Assembly (NCBI GenBank): GCA_002482725.1
Contig: DLGO01000001.1
Span: 7,717 to 71,716 of the forward strand
Reading direction: 5' to 3'
Source: Bacteroidetes bacterium UBA7692
GTDB taxonomy: Bacteria > Bacteroidota > Bacteroidia > Chitinophagales > LD1
DNA length: 64,000 nt
Position 1 is the stretch's first letter, and each line of letters starts with the position of its first letter. A program made the translations under genes and the position numbers. This document shows, one piece after another, positions 1-8,153 of the stretch. Under the pieces are notes generated by a model. It was not told where the DNA came from. It saw only the letters and a program-made list of their open reading frames with translations, and ran no database searches.

Positions 1-1
1 T

Positions 2-943
2 TACTCTGCACTGGCAGCAGGCAACCTGGATAAAACAAGTGAGCTGTCTCAACTGAAATTTTTGGATGCACAAGGACAGCCTTATATCAACCAGGCGATA
101 AGCGGTGATTTTGAAGGCTATGGTGGCACCAAAAACTATGACAACCACAAAGGCTACTCGAATAAGTTTGTGGGTACCCTGGCATTGGGTGCTGCAACGG
201 GAGATACCACATGGGTTGAGGCAGGTGACCCACCGGTAGTTGCTTTTCACGGAACAAAAGAAACTACTACACCCTATAATAAGGCGATAGTTATCACATC
301 AAGCGGTACTGCAATTATAGAAGTGTTCGGTTCGGGTGATTTTATGCCAAGACATGAGAGATTGGGTAACAATAATGTGTTTAATGTTGCCGGAATGCCA
401 GTAGCGCCTAAGAACGGGTATAATGACAACAACAATAACTTCATACAGACCAATGTGGTAAACGGACTGTATCCTTTATACGGCGAAGGATTTGAGCCAT
501 GGAGCTGGTACGATGGAGCTCAACCTGTGAGTGATCCGGACAATAAGCTTAATCCGGGTGCTTCCCAAACCAAGGGGATGAAATACATTGATACCATTAT
601 GGCTTATACTGCGCCAAGGTTCAATGCAATAATAGAAGCAACAGCTTCCGATTGTGTATATACTGTAGGTATAGAAGAAGCAAACAAGATTGATGAGGCT
701 GCCTATACCATGGTGCCAAATCCTGCGAGCAACACGATTACAGTATTTACCAAAGACATTAAGGGAGATATAGCTTCAGTAACCTTGTTTGATGTAAACG
801 GAAGGGCAGTTAAGTCTTTGAATGGCTTTGAATACAACTATGCCGTGATGAATGTAGAAGATGTGCCGAATGGTATGTACTTCCTGCAAATAGCAAATAA
901 AAATGGAGCTGTAGCAACTAAGAAGGCGATAATACAGCGATAG
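2..943 (+). CDS. T9SS type A sorting domain protein, 5' end missing (possible alpha/beta hydrolase-like)
   Basis: The reading frame is open to the left edge, so the start lies outside the window; about 313 C-terminal residues are present. The last 75 or so residues form a type A Por-secretion C-terminal domain (NPASNTITVF near its start, then a DVNGRAV strand, GMYFLQIANKNG, and a basic KKAIIQR end). This domain directs export by the type IX system and anchoring or release at the cell surface. Upstream, DPPVVAFHGTKETTTPYNKA resembles the strand and loop before the acid residue of secreted alpha/beta-hydrolase esterases, but Glu stands where Asp is usual and the nucleophile region is not in view. 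The enzyme class is therefore an inference; secretion by T9SS is well supported. A hairpin and T-rich tract follow the stop. Confidence 0.8.
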   Translation, partial: YSALAAGNLDKTSELSQLKFLDAQGQPYINQAISGDFEGYGGTKNYDNHKGYSNKFVGTLALGAATGDTTWVEAGDPPVVAFHGTKETTTPYNKAIVITSSGTAIIEVFGSGDFMPRHERLGNNNVFNVAGMPVAPKNGYNDNNNNFIQTNVVNGLYPLYGEGFEPWSWYDGAQPVSDPDNKLNPGASQTKGMKYIDTIMAYTAPRFNAIIEATASDCVYTVGIEEANKIDEAAYTMVPNPASNTITVFTKDIKGDIASVTLFDVNGRAVKSLNGFEYNYAVMNVEDVPNGMYFLQIANKNGAVATKKAIIQR

Positions 944-962
944 ATTATAGCGTAAAGTTTTG

Positions 963-1004
963 GAAGGGGGACGATGGTGAAAGCTGTCTTCCCTCTTTTA
1001 TTTT
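963..1004 (+). terminator. probable terminator after the T9SS protein gene
   Basis: A GGAAGGGGGAC arm can pair imperfectly (with G-U pairs and a bulge) with GTCTTCCCTC, followed by TTTTATTTT. It lies between the convergent ends of the T9SS protein gene and the diacylglycerol kinase gene. Confidence 0.45.
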
Positions 1005-1007
1005 GCA

Positions 1008-1376
1008 CTATAAATAGTCGCTGAGGAAGTTCAATAGGTATTTGCCAAAGATAAGCAGGCCTACTGCTATCGATGTAATAGCTGCAATAAGTACTGCGGC
1101 AGCACCTAAATCCTTAGCCTGCTTGGCAAGTGGATGAATGGATGGAGATGCTAGGTCTACCACTTTTTCTATGGCAGAATTGACTACCTCTGTGGCGATG
1201 ACGAAGCCACAAACCAATATGACAATGAGCCACTCATTGAAAGTAATATTGCAGATAAGACCTGCCGCGATAACGCATAGAAACACGGTGAAATGGATGC
1301 GAAGATTGGGCTGCTCCTTTGCGGCAGTATTCAATCCTTCTATGGCAAACCCTAAGCTTTTCAGGAATCTCTTCAT
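1008..1376 (-). CDS. dgkA: diacylglycerol/undecaprenol kinase family protein
   Basis: A 122-residue integral membrane lipid kinase, the usual length of the DgkA family. It phosphorylates diacylglycerol or undecaprenol in the inner membrane, recycling lipid carriers for envelope synthesis. The family signature TEVVNSAIEKVVDL is seen at about residues 62-75, with both conserved Glu residues (E63, E70), and KDLGAAAVLI follows at about 88-97. Three hydrophobic segments are visible (about 30-44, 49-62, 92-113). The KDLGAAAV wording is closer to Gram-positive undecaprenol kinases than to E. coli DgkA, so the substrate is uncertain. It starts 2 bases after the stop of the NTF2-like gene and is probably cotranscribed with it and the glycosyltransferase. 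Confidence 0.9.
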   Translation of the reverse strand: MKRFLKSLGFAIEGLNTAAKEQPNLRIHFTVFLCVIAAGLICNITFNEWLIVILVCGFVIATEVVNSAIEKVVDLASPSIHPLAKQAKDLGAAAVLIAAITSIAVGLLIFGKYLLNFLSDYL

Positions 1377-1378
1377 GA

Positions 1379-1735
1379 TTATTTGTAGTGTGCGTATACT
1401 TCTGTTATCTCAAGTTTAGAATTCAGTATAAACGTTTCTGAAGCTAAAAGATTATTGACGCTTCTGTAATGTATTACAAATGAACTTGAACCGCACAGTA
1501 TTTCGAACAGCTCAAATTTTAAGTAGGGATAAGCCTCTAATGCTTTTGAAAAGTAAGCGCGCAGGTTGTCTTTTCCTTCAAGCAATCCATCCGGATTACC
1601 TGTAAGCCGTTGTACAAAAGGGGAGTGGAAAATTATACCGGCACTATAGTGCTTGAGTATATCTTCCAGATTATGTGCATTCCATGCAGTCAGCCATTCA
1701 TTAGCTATTTGTTCCGCGTCAGTTCGATTCATCAT
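1379..1735 (-). CDS. SnoaL/NTF2-like domain protein
   Basis: A 118-residue single-domain protein. The N-terminal pattern ANEWLTAWNAHNLEDILKHY followed by a strand with HSPF and a second helix with FSKALEAYPYLKFEL is typical of SnoaL-like/NTF2-like cone-fold proteins. These act as small-ligand enzymes or binding proteins, so no reaction can be assigned. The start overlaps the stop of the upstream glycosyltransferase gene by 4 bases, which indicates translational coupling, and dgkA follows directly. No signal peptide is seen, so it is cytoplasmic. Confidence 0.75.
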   Translation of the reverse strand: MMNRTDAEQIANEWLTAWNAHNLEDILKHYSAGIIFHSPFVQRLTGNPDGLLEGKDNLRAYFSKALEAYPYLKFELFEILCGSSSFVIHYRSVNNLLASETFILNSKLEITEVYAHYK

Positions 1736-2811
1736 AACAACTCCAATTTTAGTGATGCAATTCTCTCAGTTAAAAGTAGGTTTTGTTTAGGTTCCGGAGA
1801 AAAGCCTTTAGCTGAATGCGCTTTCTTCAGGTCTTCCTTCAGGTTTAGGTTTTGCTGCGATACGGTATGCGCGATTTTCTTTTCTGAAAGGCTTTTTGCG
1901 AGATACTGTTGCTCTGTTTGCCCGGGGGTGGGAATCAAGATGGCTTTACCTCCTACAGTATGCAGGTCCATGATAGTACTGTATCCGCTGCGGGCAACGA
2001 CCACGCTGCTTTGCAACATGAGTTCGTTCAATGCTGCGGCATCCATATAATCCGCTTCCTCTACAAGCTCATTCAGGTTTTTGATAGTGGTACTAGTGGG
2101 AATGCCCCTAATGATGATGGCGCGTTTGTTTAGTTGAAGTAGTTGCTCCCTGATTATGTTTTCCAGGATTGTGCGCTGAGGCTCCGGGCCGGATAGAATT
2201 GCTGCCACATCGTACTTCTTTTCAGCAGCGCCTCTTTTCATACGCGAAAGTATGCCTATGAAATCAACGTTTAAGCCTGTGTCATGTGACAGTTCTCCCG
2301 ACAGGTTGTTTTTGCCTTCTATGTCCGGAACCCAGCAAGAGTCGAAATTGGCTATCCGGGATTTGTTGAATGTAAATACTAGCTGTTGGAGCAAGCCAAA
2401 ACCATCCGGCATCAATATGTTCAATTGATGCGTGATGAAGATGCTCTTCACCTTGGCAGAATAGCAGCCGTAGCGGTTGTCGGATATTATGGCAGCAGCG
2501 CTGTGTTTTTTGACCAGCTTTTGAATTGTGCTATGCTCTGCTTTAATAGCCCGGATAAATTTAGGTAGCTGAAGCGCCATCTTGAGCATAATGCGATCGC
2601 CATTAGCATAAGTAGCGTTGTATCCCGGTAAGGTTTCGAAAGGAAGTTCGCTGAAAGATCCTCTCAAAACGGCAAGTGCATGGCCATCGCTGCACAGCAC
2701 CACATTGAAATTTTGTGCAAGTAGTTCGTATATAATCGGAATACATCGGGTGGCATGCCCTATACCCCAATTCAAAACACATACTAAAACAGTTGGTTGC
2801 TTGGATTGCAA
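1732..2811 (-). CDS. GT-B fold glycosyltransferase (MurG-like, Glyco_trans_1_3 type)
   Basis: A 359-residue protein whose N terminus reads VLVCVLNWGIGHATRCIPI, the glycine-rich loop of MurG-like GT-B glycosyltransferases. The C-terminal half has the donor-site pattern VVARSGYSTIMDL and ILIPTPGQTEQQYLA (about residues 272-303), as in MurG and related nucleotide-sugar enzymes. The acceptor is unknown. The most upstream possible start is a TTG codon at 2811: an in-frame stop lies two codons before it and no ATG occurs before about residue 74, so a TTG start is favoured. It is divergent from the small lipoprotein gene and heads the unit with the NTF2-like gene and dgkA. Confidence 0.82.
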   Translation of the reverse strand: MQSKQPTVLVCVLNWGIGHATRCIPIIYELLAQNFNVVLCSDGHALAVLRGSFSELPFETLPGYNATYANGDRIMLKMALQLPKFIRAIKAEHSTIQKLVKKHSAAAIISDNRYGCYSAKVKSIFITHQLNILMPDGFGLLQQLVFTFNKSRIANFDSCWVPDIEGKNNLSGELSHDTGLNVDFIGILSRMKRGAAEKKYDVAAILSGPEPQRTILENIIREQLLQLNKRAIIIRGIPTSTTIKNLNELVEEADYMDAAALNELMLQSSVVVARSGYSTIMDLHTVGGKAILIPTPGQTEQQYLAKSLSEKKIAHTVSQQNLNLKEDLKKAHSAKGFSPEPKQNLLLTERIASLKLELL

Positions 2812-2823
2812 ATTCTATCTTCG
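2792..2823 (+). promoter_or_regulatory. candidate Bacteroidota-type promoter for the small lipoprotein
   Basis: A TTGG tetramer at 2793-2796 (with TTG at the -33 position) is followed after about 20 bases by TATCTTCG at 2816-2823, one base from the TAnnTTTG -7 consensus of Bacteroidota sigma factors. The lipoprotein ATG at 2866 would have a leader of about 40 bases. Confidence 0.4.
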
Positions 2824-2865
2824 TTTAGTGCAACTTACACTATAAAACTGCGTTGTACAAATGGC

Positions 2866-2994
2866 ATGAAAAAATCTGCACAATATCTGTTCGTCTTATT
2901 GCTAGTGAGCTCGTTTAGCGCTGCTTTTTTGAGTGGCTGTAAGTCCAGCAAGTGCGACTGCCCGCATGGAACTTTTAATGGCAGGAGACATTAA
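2866..2994 (+). CDS. small lipoprotein, 42 residues
   Basis: The ATG at 2866 gives a 42-residue protein: MKKSA start, a hydrophobic stretch of about 15 residues, and a lipobox ending FLSGC at about residue 26. A short tail rich in Cys, Lys and Ser (CKSSKCDCPHG) follows. This start is preferred over an upstream in-frame start at 2797 because it gives a proper signal peptide. The mature peptide would be only about 17 residues, with three cysteines including the lipidated one, and might bind metal; ferritin follows 33 bases later on the same strand. No family was recognised. Confidence 0.65.
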   Translation: MKKSAQYLFVLLLVSSFSAAFLSGCKSSKCDCPHGTFNGRRH

Positions 2995-3027
2995 TTTATT
3001 CTTATATAAAAACTAAAAAACAAGAAA

Positions 3028-3561
3028 ATGCTTATACCTAAGAAAGTTGAAAAGGCACTAAATGAACACCTTGCACTGGAAATGGGAGCTATTTACCATT
3101 ATCTGGCAGTGGCATCATGGTGCGATAAAGAACGTTATGAAGGAGCTTCAGCCTTCTTCCATAAGCAATCGGCCGAAGAGCAGTTACACTTTATGAAGTT
3201 CTTCAACTATATAAATGAAATGGGAGGCCATGCATTGGTTCCGGAGTTGAAGAAGCCTTTATCGGTATATAAGAGTATAGTAGAGGTATGTGAGAAATCC
3301 CTTGAGGCAGAGAAAAAGGTTACCAAGTCGGTATATAACCTTGTAGAAGTAGCGCGAAGTGAGCACGACCACGGAACAGTTGAATTCCTGAAATTCTTTA
3401 TTGATGAACAGCGTGAGGAGGAGGTGCAATTCACCAAGTTGCTGGATAAAATAAAACTGATAGGGGATGGTCCTCAGTCGTTGTACTACATAGACAAGGA
3501 GATAGAGAAACTAACTGCTAAGGCAGGTAAGAAAGACAAGAAAGCTGCGGCCGGTGAATAG
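3028..3561 (+). CDS. ftnA: bacterial non-heme ferritin
   Basis: A 177-residue ferritin that oxidises Fe(II) and stores iron as a mineral inside a 24-subunit cytoplasmic shell. Ferroxidase-centre residues are visible: E18 in ALEMGAIYHYL, E51 and H54 in AEEQLHF, a Glu near 93-95, and E127/Q128/E131 in FIDEQREEEV. Length and helix pattern match the FtnA type rather than heme-binding bacterioferritin. The C terminus carries a Lys/Ala-rich tail (KAGKKDKKAAAGE) beyond the core, which is not unusual. A strong hairpin terminator lies directly downstream, so this ends a short transcript that may also include the tiny lipoprotein. Confidence 0.95.
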   Translation: MLIPKKVEKALNEHLALEMGAIYHYLAVASWCDKERYEGASAFFHKQSAEEQLHFMKFFNYINEMGGHALVPELKKPLSVYKSIVEVCEKSLEAEKKVTKSVYNLVEVARSEHDHGTVEFLKFFIDEQREEEVQFTKLLDKIKLIGDGPQSLYYIDKEIEKLTAKAGKKDKKAAAGE

Positions 3562-3588
3562 AAATATACCAAACTGAGCTAAAATAGA

Positions 3589-3620
3589 AAAGGGTCGATG
3601 TTTCACAACATTGACCCTTT
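3589..3620. terminator. bidirectional terminator between ferritin and the RRM gene
   Basis: AAAGGGTCGATGT (3589-3601) pairs with ACATTGACCCTTT (3608-3620), 13 base pairs with one G-U, around a 6-base loop. A-rich and T-rich flanks on both sides let it serve the two convergent genes. Confidence 0.85.
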
Positions 3621-3641
3621 CTTATAAAAGTTAAGAAACTC

Positions 3642-4010
3642 TTAGTAGCGATCTCCGCCACCACGATTTCCACCTCCGTATCCACCGCCACGGTTGCCAC
3701 CGCCACCGCCGTATCCGCCACTACCTCCACCGCTTGGACGGTTGAAAGTTTTGCGAGGAGCACTTTCGTCGCGCTCGCGAGCTTCTTTTACAGACAATGG
3801 ACGTTCGCCCACTTCTTTGCCGTTCAAAGCGTCGATAGCACTTTGTGCTTCGCTTGAGTTTGGCATTTCTACAAATCCGAAACCACGGCTACGGCCTGTT
3901 TCACGATCTGTAACAATTTTTACTGAGCTAACTTCACCGTAACGCTCAAATTCTGAGCGAAGTTGGTCTTCCGTAGCGCGGAAGTGAATGTTACTTACGT
4001 ACAAATTCAT
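3642..4010 (-). CDS. RNA-binding protein with one RRM domain and Gly/Arg-rich tail
   Basis: A 122-residue protein with one RNA-recognition motif: RNP2 is LYVSNI (residues 3-8) and RNP1 is RGFGFVEM (about 42-49), with the aromatic residues that stack on RNA. After residue 90 the tail is almost only Gly, Arg, Asn and Tyr (GGYGGGGGNRGGGYGG), as in glycine-rich RNA-binding proteins of cyanobacteria and Bacteroidota. It probably binds single-stranded RNA as a chaperone or post-transcriptional regulator. The gene has an unusually long AT-rich upstream region (4011-4274), suggesting a leader-based control such as cold induction or autoregulation. Confidence 0.93.
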   Translation of the reverse strand: MNLYVSNIHFRATEDQLRSEFERYGEVSSVKIVTDRETGRSRGFGFVEMPNSSEAQSAIDALNGKEVGERPLSVKEARERDESAPRKTFNRPSGGGSGGYGGGGGNRGGGYGGGNRGGGDRY

Positions 4011-4158
4011 TGGAAAAAATTAAAAATGACTAAATCTGCCCTGAAATACTACTAATGATATAAAGAAAAACTTTGACAGATTACTTTCTAACTAATAGGC
4101 TGCATTTCACGATGCGAATGTGAATATAACTTAATTAATTTTAATTCCAAGCCCTGCG

Positions 4159-4166
4159 CAAAATTA
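4159..4166 (-). promoter_or_regulatory. candidate -7 box for the RRM protein gene
   Basis: On the minus strand the bases read TAATTTTG, an exact TAnnTTTG match. It would start a transcript near 4153-4155 with about 145 bases of leader. No well-spaced -33 TTTG was found; the nearest is 27 bases upstream. Confidence 0.4.
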
Positions 4167-4274
4167 TTTTAAGGTTTTTTTATCATTGATTATCAAAGGG
4201 TTCACGTAAAATGCAGGTAGTCAACACTTCACAATGCAACCAGAGGTGAATTTTTATCAACCAAATTTCCACAA

Positions 4275-6212
4275 TTATTCGAAAAACCTCCAGCGAACCC
4301 CTCCTTTGAAGGCAATATCCTGTGCCGGATACAGGTAAGAAGTGTAGTATCCTTTAGGTCCGAATTTAGAGCTTATATTCTCTACTTTCAGGAATATTCT
4401 TGCCCATTTTATTTTTAGGTTAATGAAGGCATCCAACACCGGATAATACTTGAATTGCTGCTCATTTTGCACATAAAACTGACCCGTCAACGGGAAATAG
4501 GCATTGGAACTGAACTCGGTGTTGTACCTCAGGTCAAATCCGAATCCCATCCATAGTGCTTTCTTAAAATACCTGCGCTCATAGAATATACTATGCCTTG
4601 TTACTACCATTGGTAGCCTTATTACATCTTTGTTTGAAGCCACCTGAAACCAGACATCATTGTCTACGTGTAACCCTTTCCACGCAAACCTGTTGCCGGC
4701 ATGTACTACCAGTATGCTACTGTTGCGACCATCATAAGCCGGTGTATTTGGCGCAGAAAAATAGAAGTAGTTGTTGGAAAGCGTATAATTGGCATCGGCA
4801 AAGATTCCGTACTTATTATTTACATACTTACCTCCAAAACTCAGCAGTGATTGCTTAGGGAAGTTAAGCTCCCATTGCTCGCTATGCGACTTGAATTGCT
4901 GGTTGATAAGCGGAGCCTCAGTAAGCGAATAATTGGCATGCGCAGTAAGCACACCAAATTTTCCAAAGTCGTAACCAAACCAGCCGCCCAGGTGCAGGTC
5001 GTTTCTGTTATAGCCGCTCAGGTAGTATTTGAACTCGCCGCAATAGATAATGGGCAGGCGCACATTGGTATTGTTCCTGATCTCGCCACGTACATAGATA
5101 TTGGCAAAGTTAGATTTCAGGTTATTCTGCGACATCATCACATAGTCAATTCCCAGTGCCGCATTGGCCACCATGTTGATGTATTTTACCGTAGTGTCAT
5201 CTTTCAGGAATTGACCGTGAAAGTCAAATTGCGCTTCATTACCTATTTTGATATAGCTCAGTGAATTCTTCAATGAATCTGATGGTATGTAGAAGCTCTC
5301 ATAGTAGGTGCTGTCGGGCTTGGCATCTGTATAGTTGTATTTGTTCCTGCCGATATTAAGCCTGTAGCCTGCACTGAAGGTTGGTATAGTCTTTTTATAA
5401 GTGATGGTATCTGCCACTATCGTTTTCTTCTTGCCCAGGTTATACCGGGTATATAGGTACCAGTCAATGCTTTGGTACTCATTTACGGCACTTGTCAATC
5501 TGGTTTGCGCTAGGTTTTTGGTAAATAGGGTGGTGTCGCTGCCAAAGATATCCTCTGTCAATCCTCCGTTTTCCTTTGCCCGGAAGTTGTTGAAGAGCAT
5601 GGTCGATTTAATCTCTACCACATTGCTCTTTGGGGCAAAAATACCATACAGCGAAAAGCCATTATCATTGGTGCTTTGGTTGGTATAGGTGCCTTTGGAG
5701 TTGATACGCGTAAAGTCGACTCCATAGAACAGCCGCTGCTTGCTTTGCGCGGCAAACTTGCCATTGAACATCTGCTCTGTTCCCTGCCCTATTACATAGC
5801 TCAGTTGGGTATATGGCCTTTGCGCTCTGTATACCCTGATACTATCCAGGATGAACTTGTAGGCGTTGAACTGATTAAATCCAACATTAAAATCCTTGTC
5901 TGCAAATGGTGTGAATATCAGCGGAAAGGCTGCAGTTCCGGCATTCCCCAGATTGTAATATTCGGGGCCCGGCCTTTGCATTTGGTTGTACTCCTCCAGA
6001 TTTACTATAGAGGTATCTATCTGGTAGTACTGCTCAGGCTTTCCCCAATAGTGCCATGTATCATTGACAGAATTCTTAACCTTGGTTGAATCATTTTTAG
6101 CCGCAAAAGCGCTTCCCCAGCACAATACCATAAACAGCAATACCACTAGTCCGGGATATATCGAACTGCTGTTGTTGTTATTATCACATGGTATTGCCTT
6201 ATGCATCTTCAA
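4275..6212 (-). CDS. putative outer-membrane porin (Porin_10 type)
   Basis: A 645-residue outer-membrane protein. A signal peptide is visible with a long polar start (through NNNNSSS) and a hydrophobic core VVLLFMVLCWGSAFA at about residues 24-38. The rest alternates aromatic and polar residues in the manner of beta-strands and ends in an aromatic strand (KGGVRWRFFE). NDTWHYWGKPEQYYQIDTS and the layout fit the Bacteroidota 'putative porin' family. It presumably forms a channel, with substrate unknown. The gene starts one base after the stop of the purine nucleoside phosphorylase gene, so it is probably last in the porX-murB-lpxK-pnp unit. A nucleoside-related substrate would be a guess from context only. 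Confidence 0.8.
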   Translation of the reverse strand: MKMHKAIPCDNNNNSSSIYPGLVVLLFMVLCWGSAFAAKNDSTKVKNSVNDTWHYWGKPEQYYQIDTSIVNLEEYNQMQRPGPEYYNLGNAGTAAFPLIFTPFADKDFNVGFNQFNAYKFILDSIRVYRAQRPYTQLSYVIGQGTEQMFNGKFAAQSKQRLFYGVDFTRINSKGTYTNQSTNDNGFSLYGIFAPKSNVVEIKSTMLFNNFRAKENGGLTEDIFGSDTTLFTKNLAQTRLTSAVNEYQSIDWYLYTRYNLGKKKTIVADTITYKKTIPTFSAGYRLNIGRNKYNYTDAKPDSTYYESFYIPSDSLKNSLSYIKIGNEAQFDFHGQFLKDDTTVKYINMVANAALGIDYVMMSQNNLKSNFANIYVRGEIRNNTNVRLPIIYCGEFKYYLSGYNRNDLHLGGWFGYDFGKFGVLTAHANYSLTEAPLINQQFKSHSEQWELNFPKQSLLSFGGKYVNNKYGIFADANYTLSNNYFYFSAPNTPAYDGRNSSILVVHAGNRFAWKGLHVDNDVWFQVASNKDVIRLPMVVTRHSIFYERRYFKKALWMGFGFDLRYNTEFSSNAYFPLTGQFYVQNEQQFKYYPVLDAFINLKIKWARIFLKVENISSKFGPKGYYTSYLYPAQDIAFKGGVRWRFFE

Positions 6213-6213
6213 T

Positions 6214-7038
6214 TTACAGGCTTGCCAGTAGTTCTATGATAAGCCTTGTAAGCTTTGGCTCGGCTTCTTTAGCTTTTTGTAAAACGAACTCATGGCTTAC
6301 TTCATCTGCTTTTTCAAATGGATAGCCCATGTCGCTGATTACAGATACCGCAAATACCTCCAGCCCGCAGTGCCTTGCGACTACCACCTCAGGTGTAGTG
6401 CTCATGCCCACTGCATCACCGCCAAGCAGGTGAAACATCCTGTACTCTGCCGGGGTTTCAAATGTTGGTCCCTGCACACCTACATATACACCTGCATGGC
6501 AAGTGGTATTGTGCTCCAGGGCTATATCCATTCCACGCCTTACCAGTTCGGGATTATAGGCGTTGTTCATATTAGGGAATCTTGGTCCTAGTTGCTCTTC
6601 GTTTTTGCCGCGTAGCGGATGGTCGGGTTGCAGGTAGATATGGTCGCGGATGATCATCAGGTCCCCTACTTCATAGTCTTCATTCATACCACCCGATGCG
6701 TTGGATATGAAAAGGTGGGTAATGCCCAGGGCTTTCATAACACGGATAGGGAAAGTAACCTCCTGCATAGAGTACCCCTCGTAGTAGTGGAAGCGGCCGC
6801 TCATAGCTACTACCTGCTTGCCACCAAGTTCGCCAAATACCAGTGAGCCTCCATGACCCTGTACTGTAGATACAGGAAAGTTGGGTATTTCGCTGTATGG
6901 TAGTTGAACGTGTATGTCTATTTCACGTGTCAGGTTTCCCAGGCCGGAGCCCAGAATAACACCGTATTTATACTCCTTTGTTATCCTTTTTTTTATGAAG
7001 GAAGCCGTCGCTTCTATTCTTTCTATCAGATTTTCCAT
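6214..7038 (-). CDS. purine nucleoside phosphorylase
   Basis: A 274-residue enzyme that cleaves purine (deoxy)nucleosides with phosphate to the free base and (deoxy)ribose 1-phosphate in purine salvage. Family features: phosphate-binding GSGLGNL (residues 30-36), GRFHYYEGY, FISNASGGMN, GPTFETPAEYRM, and base-site VGMSTTPEVVVARH followed by SVISDMGYPFEKADEVSHEFV. Length and motifs match the trimeric PNP/MTAP class rather than the hexameric DeoD class. It lies 70 bases downstream of lpxK and one base upstream of the porin gene. Confidence 0.95.
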   Translation of the reverse strand: MENLIERIEATASFIKKRITKEYKYGVILGSGLGNLTREIDIHVQLPYSEIPNFPVSTVQGHGGSLVFGELGGKQVVAMSGRFHYYEGYSMQEVTFPIRVMKALGITHLFISNASGGMNEDYEVGDLMIIRDHIYLQPDHPLRGKNEEQLGPRFPNMNNAYNPELVRRGMDIALEHNTTCHAGVYVGVQGPTFETPAEYRMFHLLGGDAVGMSTTPEVVVARHCGLEVFAVSVISDMGYPFEKADEVSHEFVLQKAKEAEPKLTRLIIELLASL

Positions 7039-7108
7039 TTGCTTTATTTCAATTCTTTATTGGCCTATCACATGCCAAAGATGCGTTTTGTACTGCTTCT
7101 ATCAAAAA

Positions 7109-8143
7109 TCATTTTACGGATTGGATAAACGACCGTACATCATTCAGTATCTGTTCCTCCCCACCAAACAGAAAGGAATAATGAACGGCTTGTACAAATA
7201 CAGGGATATTATTTACCGCAAACCATTCTTTGTGAGGGAGCAATCGCATGGCATCTTTTTCGGTGGTCATTACTGCTACCTCTCCACCCATATTGCTTAT
7301 GGTATCGCGTATGTTCTCCAGGTCGTATTGGTCAAATACATGGTGGTCTTTGTATTCCTTCATCACTACCTTGCCAAATCGTTGTGTTACATAATCCCTG
7401 AGCGGGGCAGGATTGGCTATGCCACACAGCAGCAATATGCTGCTGCCTTGTTTTAGCACTGCGTTATCACTGAATGTATATACGTTGCCATAGTTAAGGG
7501 ATGCGAAATAGACATGCTGATACGGCTTGGGGTTTATCTCTTTTAGCAGCGCATCTCTTTGCTCTTTACTCAGGTTTTCAGGGCATTTGCTCACTACTAT
7601 TATGTCTGCCCGGTGGTAATTTTCCTTAGCTTCCCTTAGCCAGCCGCGGGGGAAAATATGGTCCCTTGTAAATAGCCTGCTATAGTCAGTCACCAATATC
7701 TGCAGGCCGGGTTTTACAGCCCTATGCTGAAAAACATCGTCCATCAATATGGCATCAATGGGCTGGTCTATCTGCAGCAACCTTGGTATACCTAATACCC
7801 TGTCTTCTGATACGCTTACTGCCACTTCCGGAAACTTCAGCTTAAACAATAATGGCTCATCGCCTGCTTCCATAGCGGTGCTTGTGCGTTCCACCATTCT
7901 GAAGCCATGTGTTTTCCTGCCATAGCCGCGGCTCATTGTGGCCATGGCAAATTCCTGCCTTAGCTTAAAGAGCAGGAACTCTATCAGTGGCGATTTGCCG
8001 GTGCCGCCCATGCTTAGGTTGCCAATACCAATTACGGGCACATTGAACTTTACAGACTTCAGCCAGCGCTTGTCATATAACATATTACGGAGGCCAGTTA
8101 TGGCTCCGTAGATATAAGAAAGGGGTATTAAAAGTAAAGACAT
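7109..8143 (-). CDS. lpxK: tetraacyldisaccharide 4'-kinase
   Basis: A 344-residue membrane-associated kinase that phosphorylates the 4' position of the lipid A precursor disaccharide, the sixth step of lipid A synthesis. An N-terminal membrane-associating helix is followed by the P-loop GNLSMGGTGKSP (residues 41-52), then the family motif DDVFQHR (variant of DDGFQHR) in the middle. Length is normal for LpxK. It begins 10 bases after murB, so peptidoglycan and lipid A genes sit together in the porX unit. Confidence 0.96.
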   Translation of the reverse strand: MSLLLIPLSYIYGAITGLRNMLYDKRWLKSVKFNVPVIGIGNLSMGGTGKSPLIEFLLFKLRQEFAMATMSRGYGRKTHGFRMVERTSTAMEAGDEPLLFKLKFPEVAVSVSEDRVLGIPRLLQIDQPIDAILMDDVFQHRAVKPGLQILVTDYSRLFTRDHIFPRGWLREAKENYHRADIIVVSKCPENLSKEQRDALLKEINPKPYQHVYFASLNYGNVYTFSDNAVLKQGSSILLLCGIANPAPLRDYVTQRFGKVVMKEYKDHHVFDQYDLENIRDTISNMGGEVAVMTTEKDAMRLLPHKEWFAVNNIPVFVQAVHYSFLFGGEEQILNDVRSFIQSVK

Positions 8144-8153
8144 GGCTTGGGTG

